A stretch of 64,000 nucleotides of DNA from Rubrivirga marina (GTDB taxonomy: Bacteria > Bacteroidota > Rhodothermia > Rhodothermales > Rubricoccaceae): assembly GCF_002283365.1 (NCBI RefSeq), contig NZ_MQWD01000001.1:3009749-3073748 (forward strand), in the 5' to 3' direction. How positions within the stretch are numbered: the stretch's first letter is position 1; the number at the start of each line of letters is the position of its first letter. Below, one piece after another: positions 16,205-25,748 of this stretch. A program made the position numbers and the translations under genes. A model generated the notes under the pieces. That model was not told the DNA's origin, ran no database searches, and saw only the letters and a list, made by a program, of their open reading frames with translations.

Positions 16205-16456
16205 CTAAACGCGCCCGCCCAGATCGCCTCCCAGGACCTCAGACGGCCGCACCGGGCTTGTCGTCACCGCGATGCACTCCGCGCACGTCACGGCGCCGAA
16301 CCCCTCCGCTCGCTCGACCGCGTCGCCGGCCTCCATGACTACGACCTCGCAGAGCGTCACCGTGAGGGAGGCCATCGCGTGCCACGGCGACCACCCAGGA
16401 GCGCCGCCGTCGGCGCCCACGGACCGCCAGCGGAGCGAGTGGGGGAGGTACGTCAT
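16205..16456 (-). CDS. Small CxxC-containing protein (83 aa)
   Basis: 83 residues, from ATG 16456. Aromatic-rich start TYLPHSLRWRSV, strand SLTVTLCEVVVMEAG, then VTCAECIAVT with a CxxC pair that could bind zinc or form a disulfide. The order (strand, acidic linker, TC-x2-C) resembles short uncharacterised accessory proteins. No neighbour shares its direction. The function is unknown. Confidence 0.42.
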   Translation of the reverse strand: MTYLPHSLRWRSVGADGGAPGWSPWHAMASLTVTLCEVVVMEAGDAVERAEGFGAVTCAECIAVTTSPVRPSEVLGGDLGGRV

Positions 16457-17025
16457 GGGCTCGGGGGCGGGCACGGCTTCCCGAACCTCTCAGGCCCCCT
16501 TGGGCTCCGCCCGGAAGCCAATCTTGGAGGACCCCGCAGGCCGGGGAACGCTCTCGTTCCGTCGGCCGACGCCGAACGGTGGGCGCACGCAGCGGCGGAC
16601 GTCCCGGTGTGTGAAATGCGAGGGCCTCCCTTGACGTCGCCGTTGGAGGCGGTAGCGTAGCGCACGGACGGCACGGAACCGCGGGCTCGTGGTGGGGTCC
16701 GCGGACGGCCCGGCGGCGCCTCGGACTGGGGGCGCCGCCAGCCACATTCACCGCCACGTCCACCTTGGTGCCGCGGTGGGGCCGCGAACGCGAGCGGCCG
16801 GCCAGAGCCGGCGGCGGGGCAGGCAGCCGGCGCGTTCTCGACGAGCACGAGCACGCCCCTCTCGCCACCCGGGCGATACCCACGGTTTTCGGAATGAGAC
16901 TGTGACGGGTCCTCAGGGTGTCGGGCCCGGACAGACGACGGGGCCCCGCGCCTCGCCGGGCTGGCAACCTCGCCGGGGCCGACCCGTTCGGAGACGACCG
17001 GCCCGTTCCCACCACCGTCCCCCCG
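16457..17025. other. No confident gene; contains a repeated 28-bp motif
   Basis: No supported gene. A segment at 16664-16691 (containing ACGGACGGCACGGA and CGCGGGCTCGTG) recurs with few changes at 17900-17926, and its CGCGGGCTCGTG core recurs at 41194-41205. Confidence 0.4.
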
Positions 17026-17388
17026 ATGAGCCCGGCCCCCCTCGCAGACGACCGCTCGCCTGGTCCGGCGGCGTCCCGCCCCGAGCGCGCTCCCCGAGAG
17101 GAGCGACTCCTCCCCCCGCCGTTCGTCCGCGCCCCCCGTCCCCGCTCTGGCGACGGGGGCGGAGGGGCGGACGACGGCGGCCCGCTGTGGCTCCGGCTTG
17201 TCGTCGGGGCCGACCTCGCCGGCCGGCCCGAACTCCGCTCGCTCGGCGCGGGGGCCCGGCTGAGCCTCGGGTGGTGGCGGCTCGGCCTCACGCCGACGGC
17301 GCGCAGGCGGCGCCAACGGTTCCGAGAGGCCGTCGTCGACGGGCGCGGGTCGAGGTTTGCCGTCGAGTACGCCCGGAGGGTCGGCTGA
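17026..17388 (+). CDS. Uncharacterised basic protein (120 aa)
   Basis: About 120 residues from ATG 17026: a disordered Pro/Arg-rich N-terminal half, then a folded-looking C-terminal part (PLWLRLVVGADLAG, LSLGWWRLGLTPTA, RRRRQRFREAVV, FAVEYARRVG). The C-terminal half reads like real protein, so the gene is probably genuine, though its start is uncertain (GTG/ATG alternatives exist back to 16918). The function is unknown. Confidence 0.4.
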   Translation: MSPAPLADDRSPGPAASRPERAPREERLLPPPFVRAPRPRSGDGGGGADDGGPLWLRLVVGADLAGRPELRSLGAGARLSLGWWRLGLTPTARRRRQRFREAVVDGRGSRFAVEYARRVG

Positions 17389-17599
17389 GCCCCGGGCGCT
17401 CCGGTCGGCCCCGTGAGGCCCGTAGGAGAGGGAGGGGATCGGGTAGGGGCGGGCCCTGCCGCTCGACCACCCCGCGTTGCCGTCGATCGCCGGGCGGGGC
17501 GGTCGCTGAACCCGTGGGGTGACGTCCCCGGGGAGGACGCTAAGTGGCCGTAGGGATTCCGCTGATGTAAATCGTTGTTCGTAATAGCGTTATTTGGCG

Positions 17600-17851
17600 A
17601 TGCCCTCATTCGGCCTCGATGCCCACATTCCGCTCTCGGCCCGGCTCCGCCGGTTCGCCGACGACCTCGACGCCGACGGGCAGACGACCGAGGCGGCCCG
17701 GGTCCGCGAGGCCCTCGCGGAGTACCGGGCACGGTTGGACGGGGCTGATCCGATGGGGGCCCTCCTCGCGGTGACGGCCCTCGGGCCCGGAGCCGTCGGG
17801 CGCCCCGGCGTTGGGCCGGTGGGCGTCGGGGTTCAGCCGGTCGGGGTGTGA
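17600..17851 (+). CDS. Small uncharacterised helical protein (83 aa)
   Basis: 83 residues from ATG 17600. The helical segment LSARLRRFADDLDADGQTTE continues AARVREALAEYRARL, followed by a Gly/Val-rich tail. It is preceded by an AT-rich stretch (17562-17596) that is unusual in this region and could carry its promoter. It resembles the product of 14830-15060, which suggests a small duplicated accessory family. The function is unknown. Confidence 0.5.
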   Translation: MPSFGLDAHIPLSARLRRFADDLDADGQTTEAARVREALAEYRARLDGADPMGALLAVTALGPGAVGRPGVGPVGVGVQPVGV

Positions 17852-18324
17852 AAGCTTCGGCGGCCCCTGACGGCGCGGTGGGCGGCCGGACCCAACGCCC
17901 GGACGGCATGGAGCCGCGGGCTCGTGCCGTCATCGAGCCTGCCCGGCCGTGTCGTCACTCGGGTCGCCCGCCGCCGGCCCTCCGGTCCACTCTTCCGACC
18001 CCGTAGAGGGGGCGGGTCAGGACCCCGATCGGGTCGCCGGACCCAAGGGGCGCCTGGCACTCGCGGACGCCTCGAACGACATGTACGAGCGTATCGATCG
18101 AAAACACGTGGACCCTTGCGTCCCGGAAACGGAAAGCCCCCGTCCCGTTGTGGGACAGGGGCTTTCGCAGATCCGGTGGTACACCCTGCAGGACGGCCCC
18201 CGAACCCGGACGTCTCCTACGGTGGCGGTTGCCGACTTAGCCAGCGACCGGGTTGCGGCGCGGCTCGTCGAGGTACGACCGACTCTCGAGCGGTACCTCG
18301 GCACAGCATGACAGTCGTGCCTGG
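17852..18324. other. No confident gene (about 470 bp)
   Basis: Contains the second copy of the GC-rich motif (17900-17926) and the hairpin at 18132-18166. Open frames here lack any recognisable protein signature. Confidence 0.35.
18132..18166. terminator. Strong hairpin, terminator-like
   Basis: GAAAGCCCC and GTCCC pair with GGGAC and GGGGCTTTC around a GTTGT loop (14 bp of stem with one bulge on each side). There is no following T run, so termination is a guess. Confidence 0.45.
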
Positions 18325-18864
18325 TTAGAACTCCTTTAAGACAGCAGACTGTGAGCGATGCGATGTCCGGTCATCCAGCGGCGGATTACGTGTCGAGGAA
18401 GGGGGTGGAGGCCCGGTCCTCCAGCCGCTCGGGGTCCAGCTTCGGGTATGTGGCGTCCGGAGTCCCGTGTCGTAGTCCTCGCGGAGCCGGCGGCTCACGT
18501 GGGACTCGTAGTCGCCGGTGACGGTGACGCAGCCGCGGTCGAGGAGGGGGTGGACGTCGGCGCGGAAGAGGCCGTTCTCAAGGGTGTAGCCAAACGGAAC
18601 GTGCCCTGGCCGACGGGGGCGGACCGCTGCGGCGTCCCGTAGCGTTCGCCAGTGTCCGTCGGGAAGAGCGGGGCTAGGGTGCCCGGTTGGCGGACGGTGC
18701 CGACCGCGTCGCCGACAGAGCATCCTCCCTATAACCTCGAGCACGGCGCCGGCCCCGTCCGTCTCCATCGCGAGCACCAGGTAGGGCTCGTTCTGACAGA
18801 GCGCGGCGGGGGCCTCGAACCGGAACCGTGGATCCGACACCGGGGCGATTCGGGCCGGCACCAT
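18325..18864 (-). pseudogene. Frameshifted uncharacterised gene
   Basis: The frame from 18864 contains a protein-like C-terminal portion (TLENGLFRADVHPLLDRG, then SHVSRRLREDYDTG). Right after DYDTG the sense moves to another frame, which reads TPDATYPKLDPERLEDRAST and ends PFLDT* near 18389. The nominal frame instead continues as low-complexity sequence to 18325. A one-base indel near 18470 would join the two halves. The N-terminal part (FEAPAALCQNEPYLVLAMETD) also looks protein-like, while the middle is doubtful. The product is unknown, with no recognisable domain. Confidence 0.4.
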
Positions 18865-19012
18865 CGGCCCGACCGTGAGCGTGGGGCCGCCGTCATGGGC
18901 TACTCAGAGTCGGCGGACACCCATTCCGACGCGGCCCCGCCGACGCCCCGGCCCAGGGTCGCGTCGGGCGCGCCGTTACGTTCGCGGCGTCCTCCTCCGC
19001 CCATCCCGCGAG

Positions 19013-19816
19013 TCAGAACTCGACGGTTGGCTCCGGCTGATAGACCACGCCCAGGAACTCCCCAAGCCTCCCGAGCCCCTCGTTGACCCACGCCACCCCA
19101 TCGGGGTTGACCTGGGGCAGCATCGACCCCTCGACGACAAGCAGCGCGGCCAAGCCGATCCAGTACGCCGAGTGGACATGTCGCCGCGTGAGCGCGTCGT
19201 AGACGATGCCGAGGCCGATGAACAGGCTGCAGCCCAGCGTCCCCATGGGGAGCCAGAGCGGGTGGAAGCCGCTGAGGTACAGGATCAGCCGGGCGAACCC
19301 CGCGCCGAGGCCGATGGCGCTCGCGACCACCATCAGCCGCATGTGGGCCGCGAACCGCGCCGTCAGCGCCATCCGGAGGGCCGCGGCGTAGAACGCCACG
19401 AACAGGACCAGATTCGACAGGATGTGGGGGCCGTACTGGAGCCAGACCTCGGGCCCACCGGTCCGCAGCGCCTCCTCCACGCGGACGCTCAGCACGAGCA
19501 GGCCCGTCAGCGCCATCACGGCGACGAGGACGACGCTGCTCCGCCCGAGGGCACGGTGCAGCGCGCCCCGCCCGGTCCCGATCAGGACCGCCTGGAGCGG
19601 GAACAGCAGGTACCACAGGAAGAACGACCAGCCGTGGAGGTGCAGCGGCGCCCCGGCGGGGGGGTAGGTGCCGCCGAGGATCGGGCCGAAGTAGGTGAAC
19701 GAGAACCCGGCGAAGCCGGTGCCGCTGATGAGCACGGCGAGGGCCGGGAAGAACCACCGGTCTCCGGCGGTGCGGGCGCCGGGCGCGTCGAGGGCGAGCG
19801 CCGAGGGGTCGGTCAT
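19013..19816 (-). CDS. Seven-helix integral membrane protein
   Basis: 267 residues with about seven hydrophobic segments (FFPALAVLISGTGFAGFSF, WSFFLWYLLFPLQAVLIG, VVLVAVMALTGLLVLSV, ILSNLVLFVAFYAAAL, LMVVASAIGLGAGFARL, MGTLGCSLFIGLGIVYDAL, YWIGLAALLVVEG). A histidine-bearing first loop (LHLHGWSFF) and a histidine near helix 4 (YGPHILSN) could be metal or heme ligands, but no family was recognised with confidence. It is preceded by, and probably co-transcribed with, the lipoprotein gene at 19841-20356 (24-bp gap). Confidence 0.75.
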   Translation of the reverse strand: MTDPSALALDAPGARTAGDRWFFPALAVLISGTGFAGFSFTYFGPILGGTYPPAGAPLHLHGWSFFLWYLLFPLQAVLIGTGRGALHRALGRSSVVLVAVMALTGLLVLSVRVEEALRTGGPEVWLQYGPHILSNLVLFVAFYAAALRMALTARFAAHMRLMVVASAIGLGAGFARLILYLSGFHPLWLPMGTLGCSLFIGLGIVYDALTRRHVHSAYWIGLAALLVVEGSMLPQVNPDGVAWVNEGLGRLGEFLGVVYQPEPTVEF

Positions 19817-19840
19817 CGGATCGTCCGGGAGGTGGGGAGG

Positions 19841-20356
19841 TCACTCCGACGCCGGCGCAGCGCCGGGGGGCAGGACGCTCACGGGCGCGTCCCACACGAT
19901 GCGCCAGGCGCCGTCGGCCTCGAGGCGCCAGAGGACCACGTAGTTGCCCTCGTCGGCGAAGGCCGGGAACGGGGCCCCCGGGCCGGCCTCGAAGTGCATC
20001 GTGTAGGCCCCGCGCTCGACGGCGATGGAGTCCGCCACGACGACGTCCTGAGCGTCGAGATCGAACTGCCACGTCCCCCACTGGACGGCCTGCGACCAGA
20101 ACGCGTGGTACGCCTCGCGGCCGACGAGGGGCGCGGCGTTGGGAGGCATCTGCCAGGTGTCGGCGGCGAAGACGGCTGCGGCCGAGTCGATCTGCCCGGC
20201 GGCGTACCAGCGCTCGAGGCGGTCGTTGGTCTGGTGGATGACGGTGCGGACGTCCGCGGGGGTCGCTGGGGCGGGGCCGGGGGAGGCCGTGTCACAGGAG
20301 GCGAGGCCGAGGCCCAGGGCGGCGGCCAGGAACCAGTGGAGAGTCGGAGCACGCAT
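19841..20356 (-). CDS. Lipoprotein with SnoaL/DUF4440-like domain
   Basis: 171 residues. The signal peptide ends in lipobox GLASC. A mature domain of NTF2-like fold follows: ADVRTVIHQTNDRLERWYAAG, AAAVFAADTWQMPPNAAPLVG, then GREAYHAFWSQAV and a terminal strand pair (GNYVVLWRLEADGAWRIVWD). This matches the DUF4440/SnoaL-like pattern of small ligand-binding or enzymatic domains. It sits upstream of the membrane protein gene in one - strand unit, divergent from the sigma/kinase operon at 20523. The function is unknown. Confidence 0.8.
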   Translation of the reverse strand: MRAPTLHWFLAAALGLGLASCDTASPGPAPATPADVRTVIHQTNDRLERWYAAGQIDSAAAVFAADTWQMPPNAAPLVGREAYHAFWSQAVQWGTWQFDLDAQDVVVADSIAVERGAYTMHFEAGPGAPFPAFADEGNYVVLWRLEADGAWRIVWDAPVSVLPPGAAPASE

Positions 20357-20522
20357 GGCGGGAAGGGGAATGGACGAGGCCCGCGAGAGAGGCGGGTATC
20401 CATCCCTGCGCAGGACCGAGCCGGTAGGGGCAATGGGGCTGGGGACGGGAGGCAGACCGTCGGGCGACGCCCCGTTTTGCCGTAGCCTTCCCGAGCCCCG
20501 CCCGCCGGTGCGCCGCACGTCG

Positions 20523-21110
20523 ATGACGGACGCCCCCCTCCTGCCCACCCGGATTGCCGCGGTGCTCGACGGCGCCGCCGACGACACGCCTGCGGACGCA
20601 CTAGACCGGCTGGTGCCCCTCGTCTACGACCAGCTCCGCGCGATGGCGCACCGCCAGCTCCTCCGCGAGCACGGCGACCGCAGCCTCCAGACGACGGCGC
20701 TCGTCCACGAGGCCTACCTCCGCGTCGCGGGCCACTCGGCCGTGACGCAGCGGGGGCGGGGCTACTTCTTCGCCGCTGCCGCCCGCGCCATGCGCCAGGT
20801 GCTCGTGGACCACGCCCGCCGACGTGCTACGGCCAAGCGCGGCGGCGACGCCGTCCGCGTCACCCTCGGCGACGAGCCCGCGGGCGTCGACGCCTTCGCG
20901 GCCGACGTGCTCGACCTCGACGACGCGCTCGACCGGCTCGCCGCGCGGGCGCCCCGCCACGCCCGCGTCGTTGAGTGTCGCTTTTTCGGCGGCCTCAGCG
21001 TCGAGGAGACCGCCGCCGCCCTCGACATCTCACCCCGCACCGTGAAGGCCGACTGGGGGCTCGCGCGGGCGTGGCTCTTCGACGCGCTCCACGGCCCGAG
21101 CGGCCCCTAG
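20523..21110 (+). CDS. ECF-type RNA polymerase sigma factor (kinase-linked)
   Basis: 195 residues. Region 2 has LVPLVYDQLRAMAHRQL and QTTALVHEAYLRVAG, then YFFAAAARAMRQVLVDHARR. Region 4 has RVVECRFFGGLSVEETAAAL followed by DISPRTVKADWGLARAWLF, the HTH that contacts the -35 element. This is the sigma-70 ECF subfamily usually encoded next to serine/threonine kinases. It is followed 3 bp later by the kinase gene, so the two are certainly co-transcribed. No anti-sigma gene is present; family knowledge suggests that activity is tied to the partner kinase. ATG 20523 is the first start after the divergent promoter region. Confidence 0.9.
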   Translation: MTDAPLLPTRIAAVLDGAADDTPADALDRLVPLVYDQLRAMAHRQLLREHGDRSLQTTALVHEAYLRVAGHSAVTQRGRGYFFAAAARAMRQVLVDHARRRATAKRGGDAVRVTLGDEPAGVDAFAADVLDLDDALDRLAARAPRHARVVECRFFGGLSVEETAAALDISPRTVKADWGLARAWLFDALHGPSGP

Positions 21111-21113
21111 GCC

Positions 21114-23609
21114 ATGGCCCCCGCCCCTCCCGACCGGTGGGCGCAGGTCGAGGCCCTCTTCGCCGCCGCCGCCGCCCTCCCCCCGGACGAGCGGCCGGCG
21201 TTCCTCGACGCGCAGGCCCCCGACCCGTCCGTCCGCGCCGACCTCGAGCGTCTGCTGGCCGCCCACGACGGCGCCGGGGACTTTCTCGACACCCTCGACG
21301 CCCCCCGCGCCGCCGCCTTGCTGGCGCCCGAGGAGGCGCCGGGCGCGGCCATCGGCCCGTACCGGATCGTCCGCCCCCTCGGGCGCGGCGGGATGGGGGT
21401 CGTGTACCTCGCCCACGACCCGCGTCTCGACCGCCGCGTGGCTCTCAAGCTCCTCCCGCCCCACGCGCGCGCCGAGGCCGCCGCCCGGCGCCGCCTGGTC
21501 GACGAGGCCCGGGCGGCGTCGGCGCTGGACCACCCCCACATCGCGACCATCTTCGAGATCGGGGAGGCCGCGGAGCCGGGGGCGCCGCCGGGCGAGGCGG
21601 GCCGACTGTTCATCGCGATGGCCTTCTACGACGGCGAGACGCTCCAGCGCCGCATCGCGCGGGGCCCGCTGCCCCTCGCCGAGGCCGTGGCCCTCGCCGG
21701 CCAGATCGCGGACGGGCTGGGTGCCGCGCACCGCCGCGGCATCGTCCACCGCGACGTCAAGCCCGCGAACGTGATCGTCACCGCGGAGGGGATGGCGAAG
21801 ATCCTGGACTTCGGCGTGGCCCTGGGGCGCAGCGCCGACCCCGAGCGGCCCGGCCTCCGCGTCGGGACGGTTGCCTACATGAGCCCCGAGCAGGCGCGCG
21901 GAGAGCCCGTCGATGCTCGCTCCGACCTCTGGAGCCTCGGGGTGGTGCTGTTCGAGATGCTCACGGGCACGCGCCCCTTCGGGGGGGAGGACGAGGCGGC
22001 GGTCCTCGGCGTCCTCCACGACGCCGCGCCGCCCGACGTCGTATCGCTCCGGCCCGAGGTGCCCCCGGCGCTGGCGGGCGTGGTGGCCCGTTGCCTGGCC
22101 CGCGATCCCCGGGACCGGTACCCCCGCGCCGAGGACCTCCTCGCCGACCTCCGCGCCGTCGCCCGTGCCCTCGAGGCCGCCGCGCGCGACGAGGGGCGCG
22201 AGGGGCTCCTCGTGCTCCCCTTCCTCGACCTCAGCCCCGACCCCGACGACGCGTACGTCAGCGACGGGCTGACGGAGGGGGTCATCGCCGACCTCTCGCA
22301 CCTCGGCGCCCTCCGCGTACTCCCGCGGACCTCGGCGATGCGGCTGAAGGGGACCGACCGGGACGTCCGCACGATCGCCGCCGACCTCGGCGTCCGCTAC
22401 GTGCTGGAGGGGAGCGTCCGCAAGGTCGGGGCGTCGCTCCGCATCGCCGCGCGGCTGCTCGACGCGCCCGCCGAGGCGACCGTCTGGGCCCGCACGCTCG
22501 ACGGCGCCCTCGACGACGTCCTGTCGCTGCAGGAGGAGGTGGCCCGGTCGGTCGCCGAGGCGCTCCGGATCCGCCTCACCCCGGGCGAGGCCCGCGCCCT
22601 CGCCGACCGCCCCATCCCCGACGCCCGCGCCTACGAGTCGTACCTGCGGGCGCGCTACGAGGTGTGGCGGTTCTCGCGCGAGGGCCTCGAGCGCGCGACG
22701 CGCTACATCGAGGCGGCCCTCGCCCTCGTCGGCGACAACGAGCTCCTCTACAGCACGCTCGGCCACATCAAGTTCATGGGGGTCGACGCCGGCGTCGACC
22801 TGGACCCGGGCGCCCTCGCCCGCCTCGACGCCCTCGCCGACCGGGTGTTCGCGCTGGACCCCGAGTCCGCGCGCGGCGACCTGCTGCGGGCGTTCTCGGC
22901 GTTCCACCGCGGGGACCTGGGCGCCGCCATCGAGGCCGGCGAGCGGGGCCTGGCGTCCGCCCCCGACGACCCGGACCTGCTCCTGCTCCTGGGCTACGTC
23001 TACGCCCACGCCGGCCGCAACGCCGACGCGCGGGCGCTCTTCGAGCGGGCCCGCGCGGTGGACCCGCTGACGCCGCTCGCGCAGGCGGTCCCCGGCTTCG
23101 TCGCCGTGCTCGAGGGCCGCTTCGCCGACGCCGTCGCGTGCTACCGCCGCGCCCACGAGATGGAGCCCGAGAGCCCGTTCATGCAGGTGTTCCACGGCTG
23201 GGCCCTCGCCTACGACCGGCGCCCCGGCGAGGCCATCCCGGTCCTCCACGCGGCGGCCGACCGCTTCCCCGAGACGGCCTTCGCCTCTTTCGCGCGCGCC
23301 CTCGCCCACGCGGTCGCCGGCGACGCCGCCGCGGCCCTCGACGCCATCACGCCCGCGTTCGAGGCCGCTGCCCGGGGGAGCGAGATGTTCACCCGCGAGC
23401 TCGCCCACTGCTACGCGCTCGCCGGCCAGCCCGTGAAGGCCCTCGACGCTCTCGAGCGGACGGTCGCGCTGGGCATGTGGAACGTCCCCTTCCTCGCCCG
23501 CCACGACTGGTTCCTCGACGGCCTCCGCGACACGCCCCGGTTCGCGGCCCTGCTGGACCGGGCCCGCGCCGCCAGCGCCCCCCTCGGCGGACGTGCGGAG
23601 GGGGGCTGA
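21114..23609 (+). CDS. Serine/threonine protein kinase with TolB-like and TPR regions
   Basis: 831 residues. The kinase domain has the glycine loop [13 protein letters not shown] (about 88), the ATP lysine in VALKLLPP, the catalytic loop HRDVKPANV (about 212) and DFGVA (about 232). From about 362 a TolB/FlgO-like domain follows ([39 protein letters not shown]), then tetratricopeptide-like repeats to the C-terminus ([40 protein letters not shown]). There is no transmembrane helix, so it is cytosolic. It is coupled to the sigma factor 3 bp upstream, suggesting that kinase and sigma factor form one regulatory unit whose targets are unknown. Confidence 0.92.
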   Translation: MAPAPPDRWAQVEALFAAAAALPPDERPAFLDAQAPDPSVRADLERLLAAHDGAGDFLDTLDAPRAAALLAPEEAPGAAIGPYRIVRPLGRGGMGVVYLAHDPRLDRRVALKLLPPHARAEAAARRRLVDEARAASALDHPHIATIFEIGEAAEPGAPPGEAGRLFIAMAFYDGETLQRRIARGPLPLAEAVALAGQIADGLGAAHRRGIVHRDVKPANVIVTAEGMAKILDFGVALGRSADPERPGLRVGTVAYMSPEQARGEPVDARSDLWSLGVVLFEMLTGTRPFGGEDEAAVLGVLHDAAPPDVVSLRPEVPPALAGVVARCLARDPRDRYPRAEDLLADLRAVARALEAAARDEGREGLLVLPFLDLSPDPDDAYVSDGLTEGVIADLSHLGALRVLPRTSAMRLKGTDRDVRTIAADLGVRYVLEGSVRKVGASLRIAARLLDAPAEATVWARTLDGALDDVLSLQEEVARSVAEALRIRLTPGEARALADRPIPDARAYESYLRARYEVWRFSREGLERATRYIEAALALVGDNELLYSTLGHIKFMGVDAGVDLDPGALARLDALADRVFALDPESARGDLLRAFSAFHRGDLGAAIEAGERGLASAPDDPDLLLLLGYVYAHAGRNADARALFERARAVDPLTPLAQAVPGFVAVLEGRFADAVACYRRAHEMEPESPFMQVFHGWALAYDRRPGEAIPVLHAAADRFPETAFASFARALAHAVAGDAAAALDAITPAFEAAARGSEMFTRELAHCYALAGQPVKALDALERTVALGMWNVPFLARHDWFLDGLRDTPRFAALLDRARAASAPLGGRAEGG

Positions 23610-23687
23610 GCCGTCGCTGGCGGCCGGGGCGGCGGGCGCTCGTCGCCCCCGTGGACGTCGCCCGACTCGGGCGGGGGAGGCGGAGCC

Positions 23688-23822
23688 TCAGGAACGCGAG
23701 GCCGTCGTCGGCGAGCTCGGCCCTGACCGCCGCGCGGGGCCGGCCGCGACGTCGGTCAGGGCAACAGGTTGGGCGGCCGCGCTGGCGGCGAGCGCTGTGA
23801 GCAGGACGAGGGGCGCTCTCAT
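23688..23822 (-). pseudogene. Orphan signal-peptide ORF (44 aa)
   Basis: ATG 23822 overlaps the stop of the peptidase gene (ATGA). It encodes a clean signal peptide (MRAPLVLLTALAASAAAQ) followed by VALTDVAAG and about 17 low-complexity residues before a stop. The start resembles secreted amidohydrolases such as the one at 1017-2483 (AFTDVTVID after the signal). It is probably the truncated head of a lost third gene of the operon. Confidence 0.4.
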
Positions 23823-25738
23823 GGGCGGAGGTGCTGGCCGAGGAAGCCCATCACGCGGCCCCAGAACTCGGGCGAGCGCTGCAGGATGTGGTTCCACCCC
23901 GGCATCGGGACGAAGGTGACGTCGGCGCCCGCGGCCTCGAGGGCGGCCGCGAGCCCGGCGCCCTCGGCGAACGGGACGTCGTCGTCGGCCGTCCCGTGGG
24001 CGACGAACACGGCGCCCTTGACCCGGTCGGCGAGGGCCCGGTTCGAGCCGGCGGCGTAGACCTCGGGGCAGTCGGCGGGGAGGCAGCCTTGGTACGGCTC
24101 GGCCCAGACCCGCATCCCCGTCGCGTCGAGGACCGGGGCTACCAGGACGGCCGCGCGGTACACGTCGGGCGCCTCGGCGAGCGCGCGGAATCCCACGAAC
24201 CCGCCCATGCTGTGGCCCATGAGGGCCACGCGCTCGGGGTCGAGGACCGGGAACCGGGCGAGGACCTGCTCGACGGCCGCCCGGTGGTCGGCCACTTCGA
24301 CCTGCCCCAGCCGCCCGTACGACACGTCGACGAACGCGCGGTCGCGCCCGGCCGAGCCGCGCCCGTCGACGAACAGGACGGCGATCCCGGCCTGGGCGAC
24401 CCGGTACGCCTCCCACAGCCACGGCGTCTGGGGCGTCCGCGGGACGTACTGCGTGTTCGGCCCACCGTAGACGAATTCGACGAGCGGGACGCTCCGCTCG
24501 CCCTCGGCGTCGGGGGGGAGGACGAGGAGGCCGTCGAGCGGGGTCTCGCCGTCGGCGGCGGTCAGGACGAGCCGCTCCTGGCGGCGCGGGACGTCACTGG
24601 CGAAGCTCCAGTCGGCGGCCCACTCGGTCGCGAGGACGTCGCCGTCGGGCGTCACGCGGTCGACCTGGAGGAGGTCGGGGAGGCCGGCGCGGACGACGAG
24701 GAGGGCGCCGCCGTCGGCCGGGCGCACCTCCTCGATCACGGGCCCGTCGACGACCCGGCGCACGTCGCCGTCGAGGCCGACGCGGTAGAGCGCGTGGTCC
24801 CACGGCCGCTCGGCCGACGCCGAGGCGACGGCGTAGAGCGCCCCGGCCTCGCGGTCGACGTGGGCGACGCGCTGGACCGGGCCCGGCAGCGCGCCGTCGG
24901 TCAGCGGCCGGATGAGCGTGCCGTCGGCGTCGTACAGGGAGAGGTGGCGGGCGCCGGTCCGCTCGCTCGCCCACACGAACTGGGCGCGCCCGTCGAAGAA
25001 GACGGCCGGCCGGAGGTGGTCGAGGCGGTCGCCGTAGCCGTGGATCATCTCGATCCCCATCACACGCCGGTCACCGTCCTCGCGGAGCAGCGTCCGCGCC
25101 TCGCCGGTCCGGACGTCGACCTCGCGGAGGGCGACCCACTGCAGGAACCGGCCCGCCTCGATCCAGCGGAGCCGCGCCCCGTCGTCGCTCCACCCGACGG
25201 GGTGGACGAACACGGCGTCGCGCCCGTGGGGCACGGCGGCCGGTTCGCCCGTCGCCCGCTCGACGACCCAGAGCCGGTGCTCCGGTTGGGGCTCGCCGAC
25301 CCGAGCGTACGGCACCCACCGGGCCGTGTCGCCCTCGGCGTCGAGGAGCGGGAGGCGCGGGACGGCCGCGTCGTCGACCCGGCGGACGGCGATCCGGGCG
25401 GCGTCGGGGCTCCACTCGGCGTCGGCCACGCTCCACCGCGGCCCGTCGCCGGCCGGGACCGTGAGGGCAGACGTGTCCGAGCCGGCCTCGCGGACGTAAA
25501 AATCGCCGTCGGCGGTCCCCGCCAGCCAGGCGCCGTCGGGCGAGGCGGCCTCGAAAACCGGCCGGTCGTGCGCGAACAGGCCGGGCTCGACGGGCCGCGG
25601 CTCCGGGCCAACAGGGCGGAACTCGGGGAGGTCGGGCCACAGCATCATCACGCGGGGGATGAGCGGCGGCCCGTCGGCCGGCTGGGCGGACGCGGCGACG
25701 GCGAGGAGAGCGGTGAGGGCGGCGAGGATCGGCTTCAT
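23819..25738 (-). CDS. Secreted S9-family (DPP IV-like) prolyl oligopeptidase
   Basis: 639 residues. A signal peptide (MKPILAALTALLAVAASAQ) precedes an N-terminal beta-propeller (FEAASPDGAWLAGTADG, WSPDAARIAVRR, WSDDGARLRWIE) and a C-terminal alpha/beta-hydrolase domain. The catalytic serine is in GHSMGGFVG, the aspartate in TADDDVPFAE and the histidine in GWNHILQ. The EFVYGGPNTQYV segment contains the glycine-rich oxyanion area. It would cleave dipeptides or short peptides in the periplasm or outside. It follows the amidohydrolase gene by 10 bp in one operon. ATG 25738 starts at the signal peptide. Confidence 0.9.
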   Translation of the reverse strand: MKPILAALTALLAVAASAQPADGPPLIPRVMMLWPDLPEFRPVGPEPRPVEPGLFAHDRPVFEAASPDGAWLAGTADGDFYVREAGSDTSALTVPAGDGPRWSVADAEWSPDAARIAVRRVDDAAVPRLPLLDAEGDTARWVPYARVGEPQPEHRLWVVERATGEPAAVPHGRDAVFVHPVGWSDDGARLRWIEAGRFLQWVALREVDVRTGEARTLLREDGDRRVMGIEMIHGYGDRLDHLRPAVFFDGRAQFVWASERTGARHLSLYDADGTLIRPLTDGALPGPVQRVAHVDREAGALYAVASASAERPWDHALYRVGLDGDVRRVVDGPVIEEVRPADGGALLVVRAGLPDLLQVDRVTPDGDVLATEWAADWSFASDVPRRQERLVLTAADGETPLDGLLVLPPDAEGERSVPLVEFVYGGPNTQYVPRTPQTPWLWEAYRVAQAGIAVLFVDGRGSAGRDRAFVDVSYGRLGQVEVADHRAAVEQVLARFPVLDPERVALMGHSMGGFVGFRALAEAPDVYRAAVLVAPVLDATGMRVWAEPYQGCLPADCPEVYAAGSNRALADRVKGAVFVAHGTADDDVPFAEGAGLAAALEAAGADVTFVPMPGWNHILQRSPEFWGRVMGFLGQHLRP

Positions 25739-25748
25739 GAGGCAGGGT

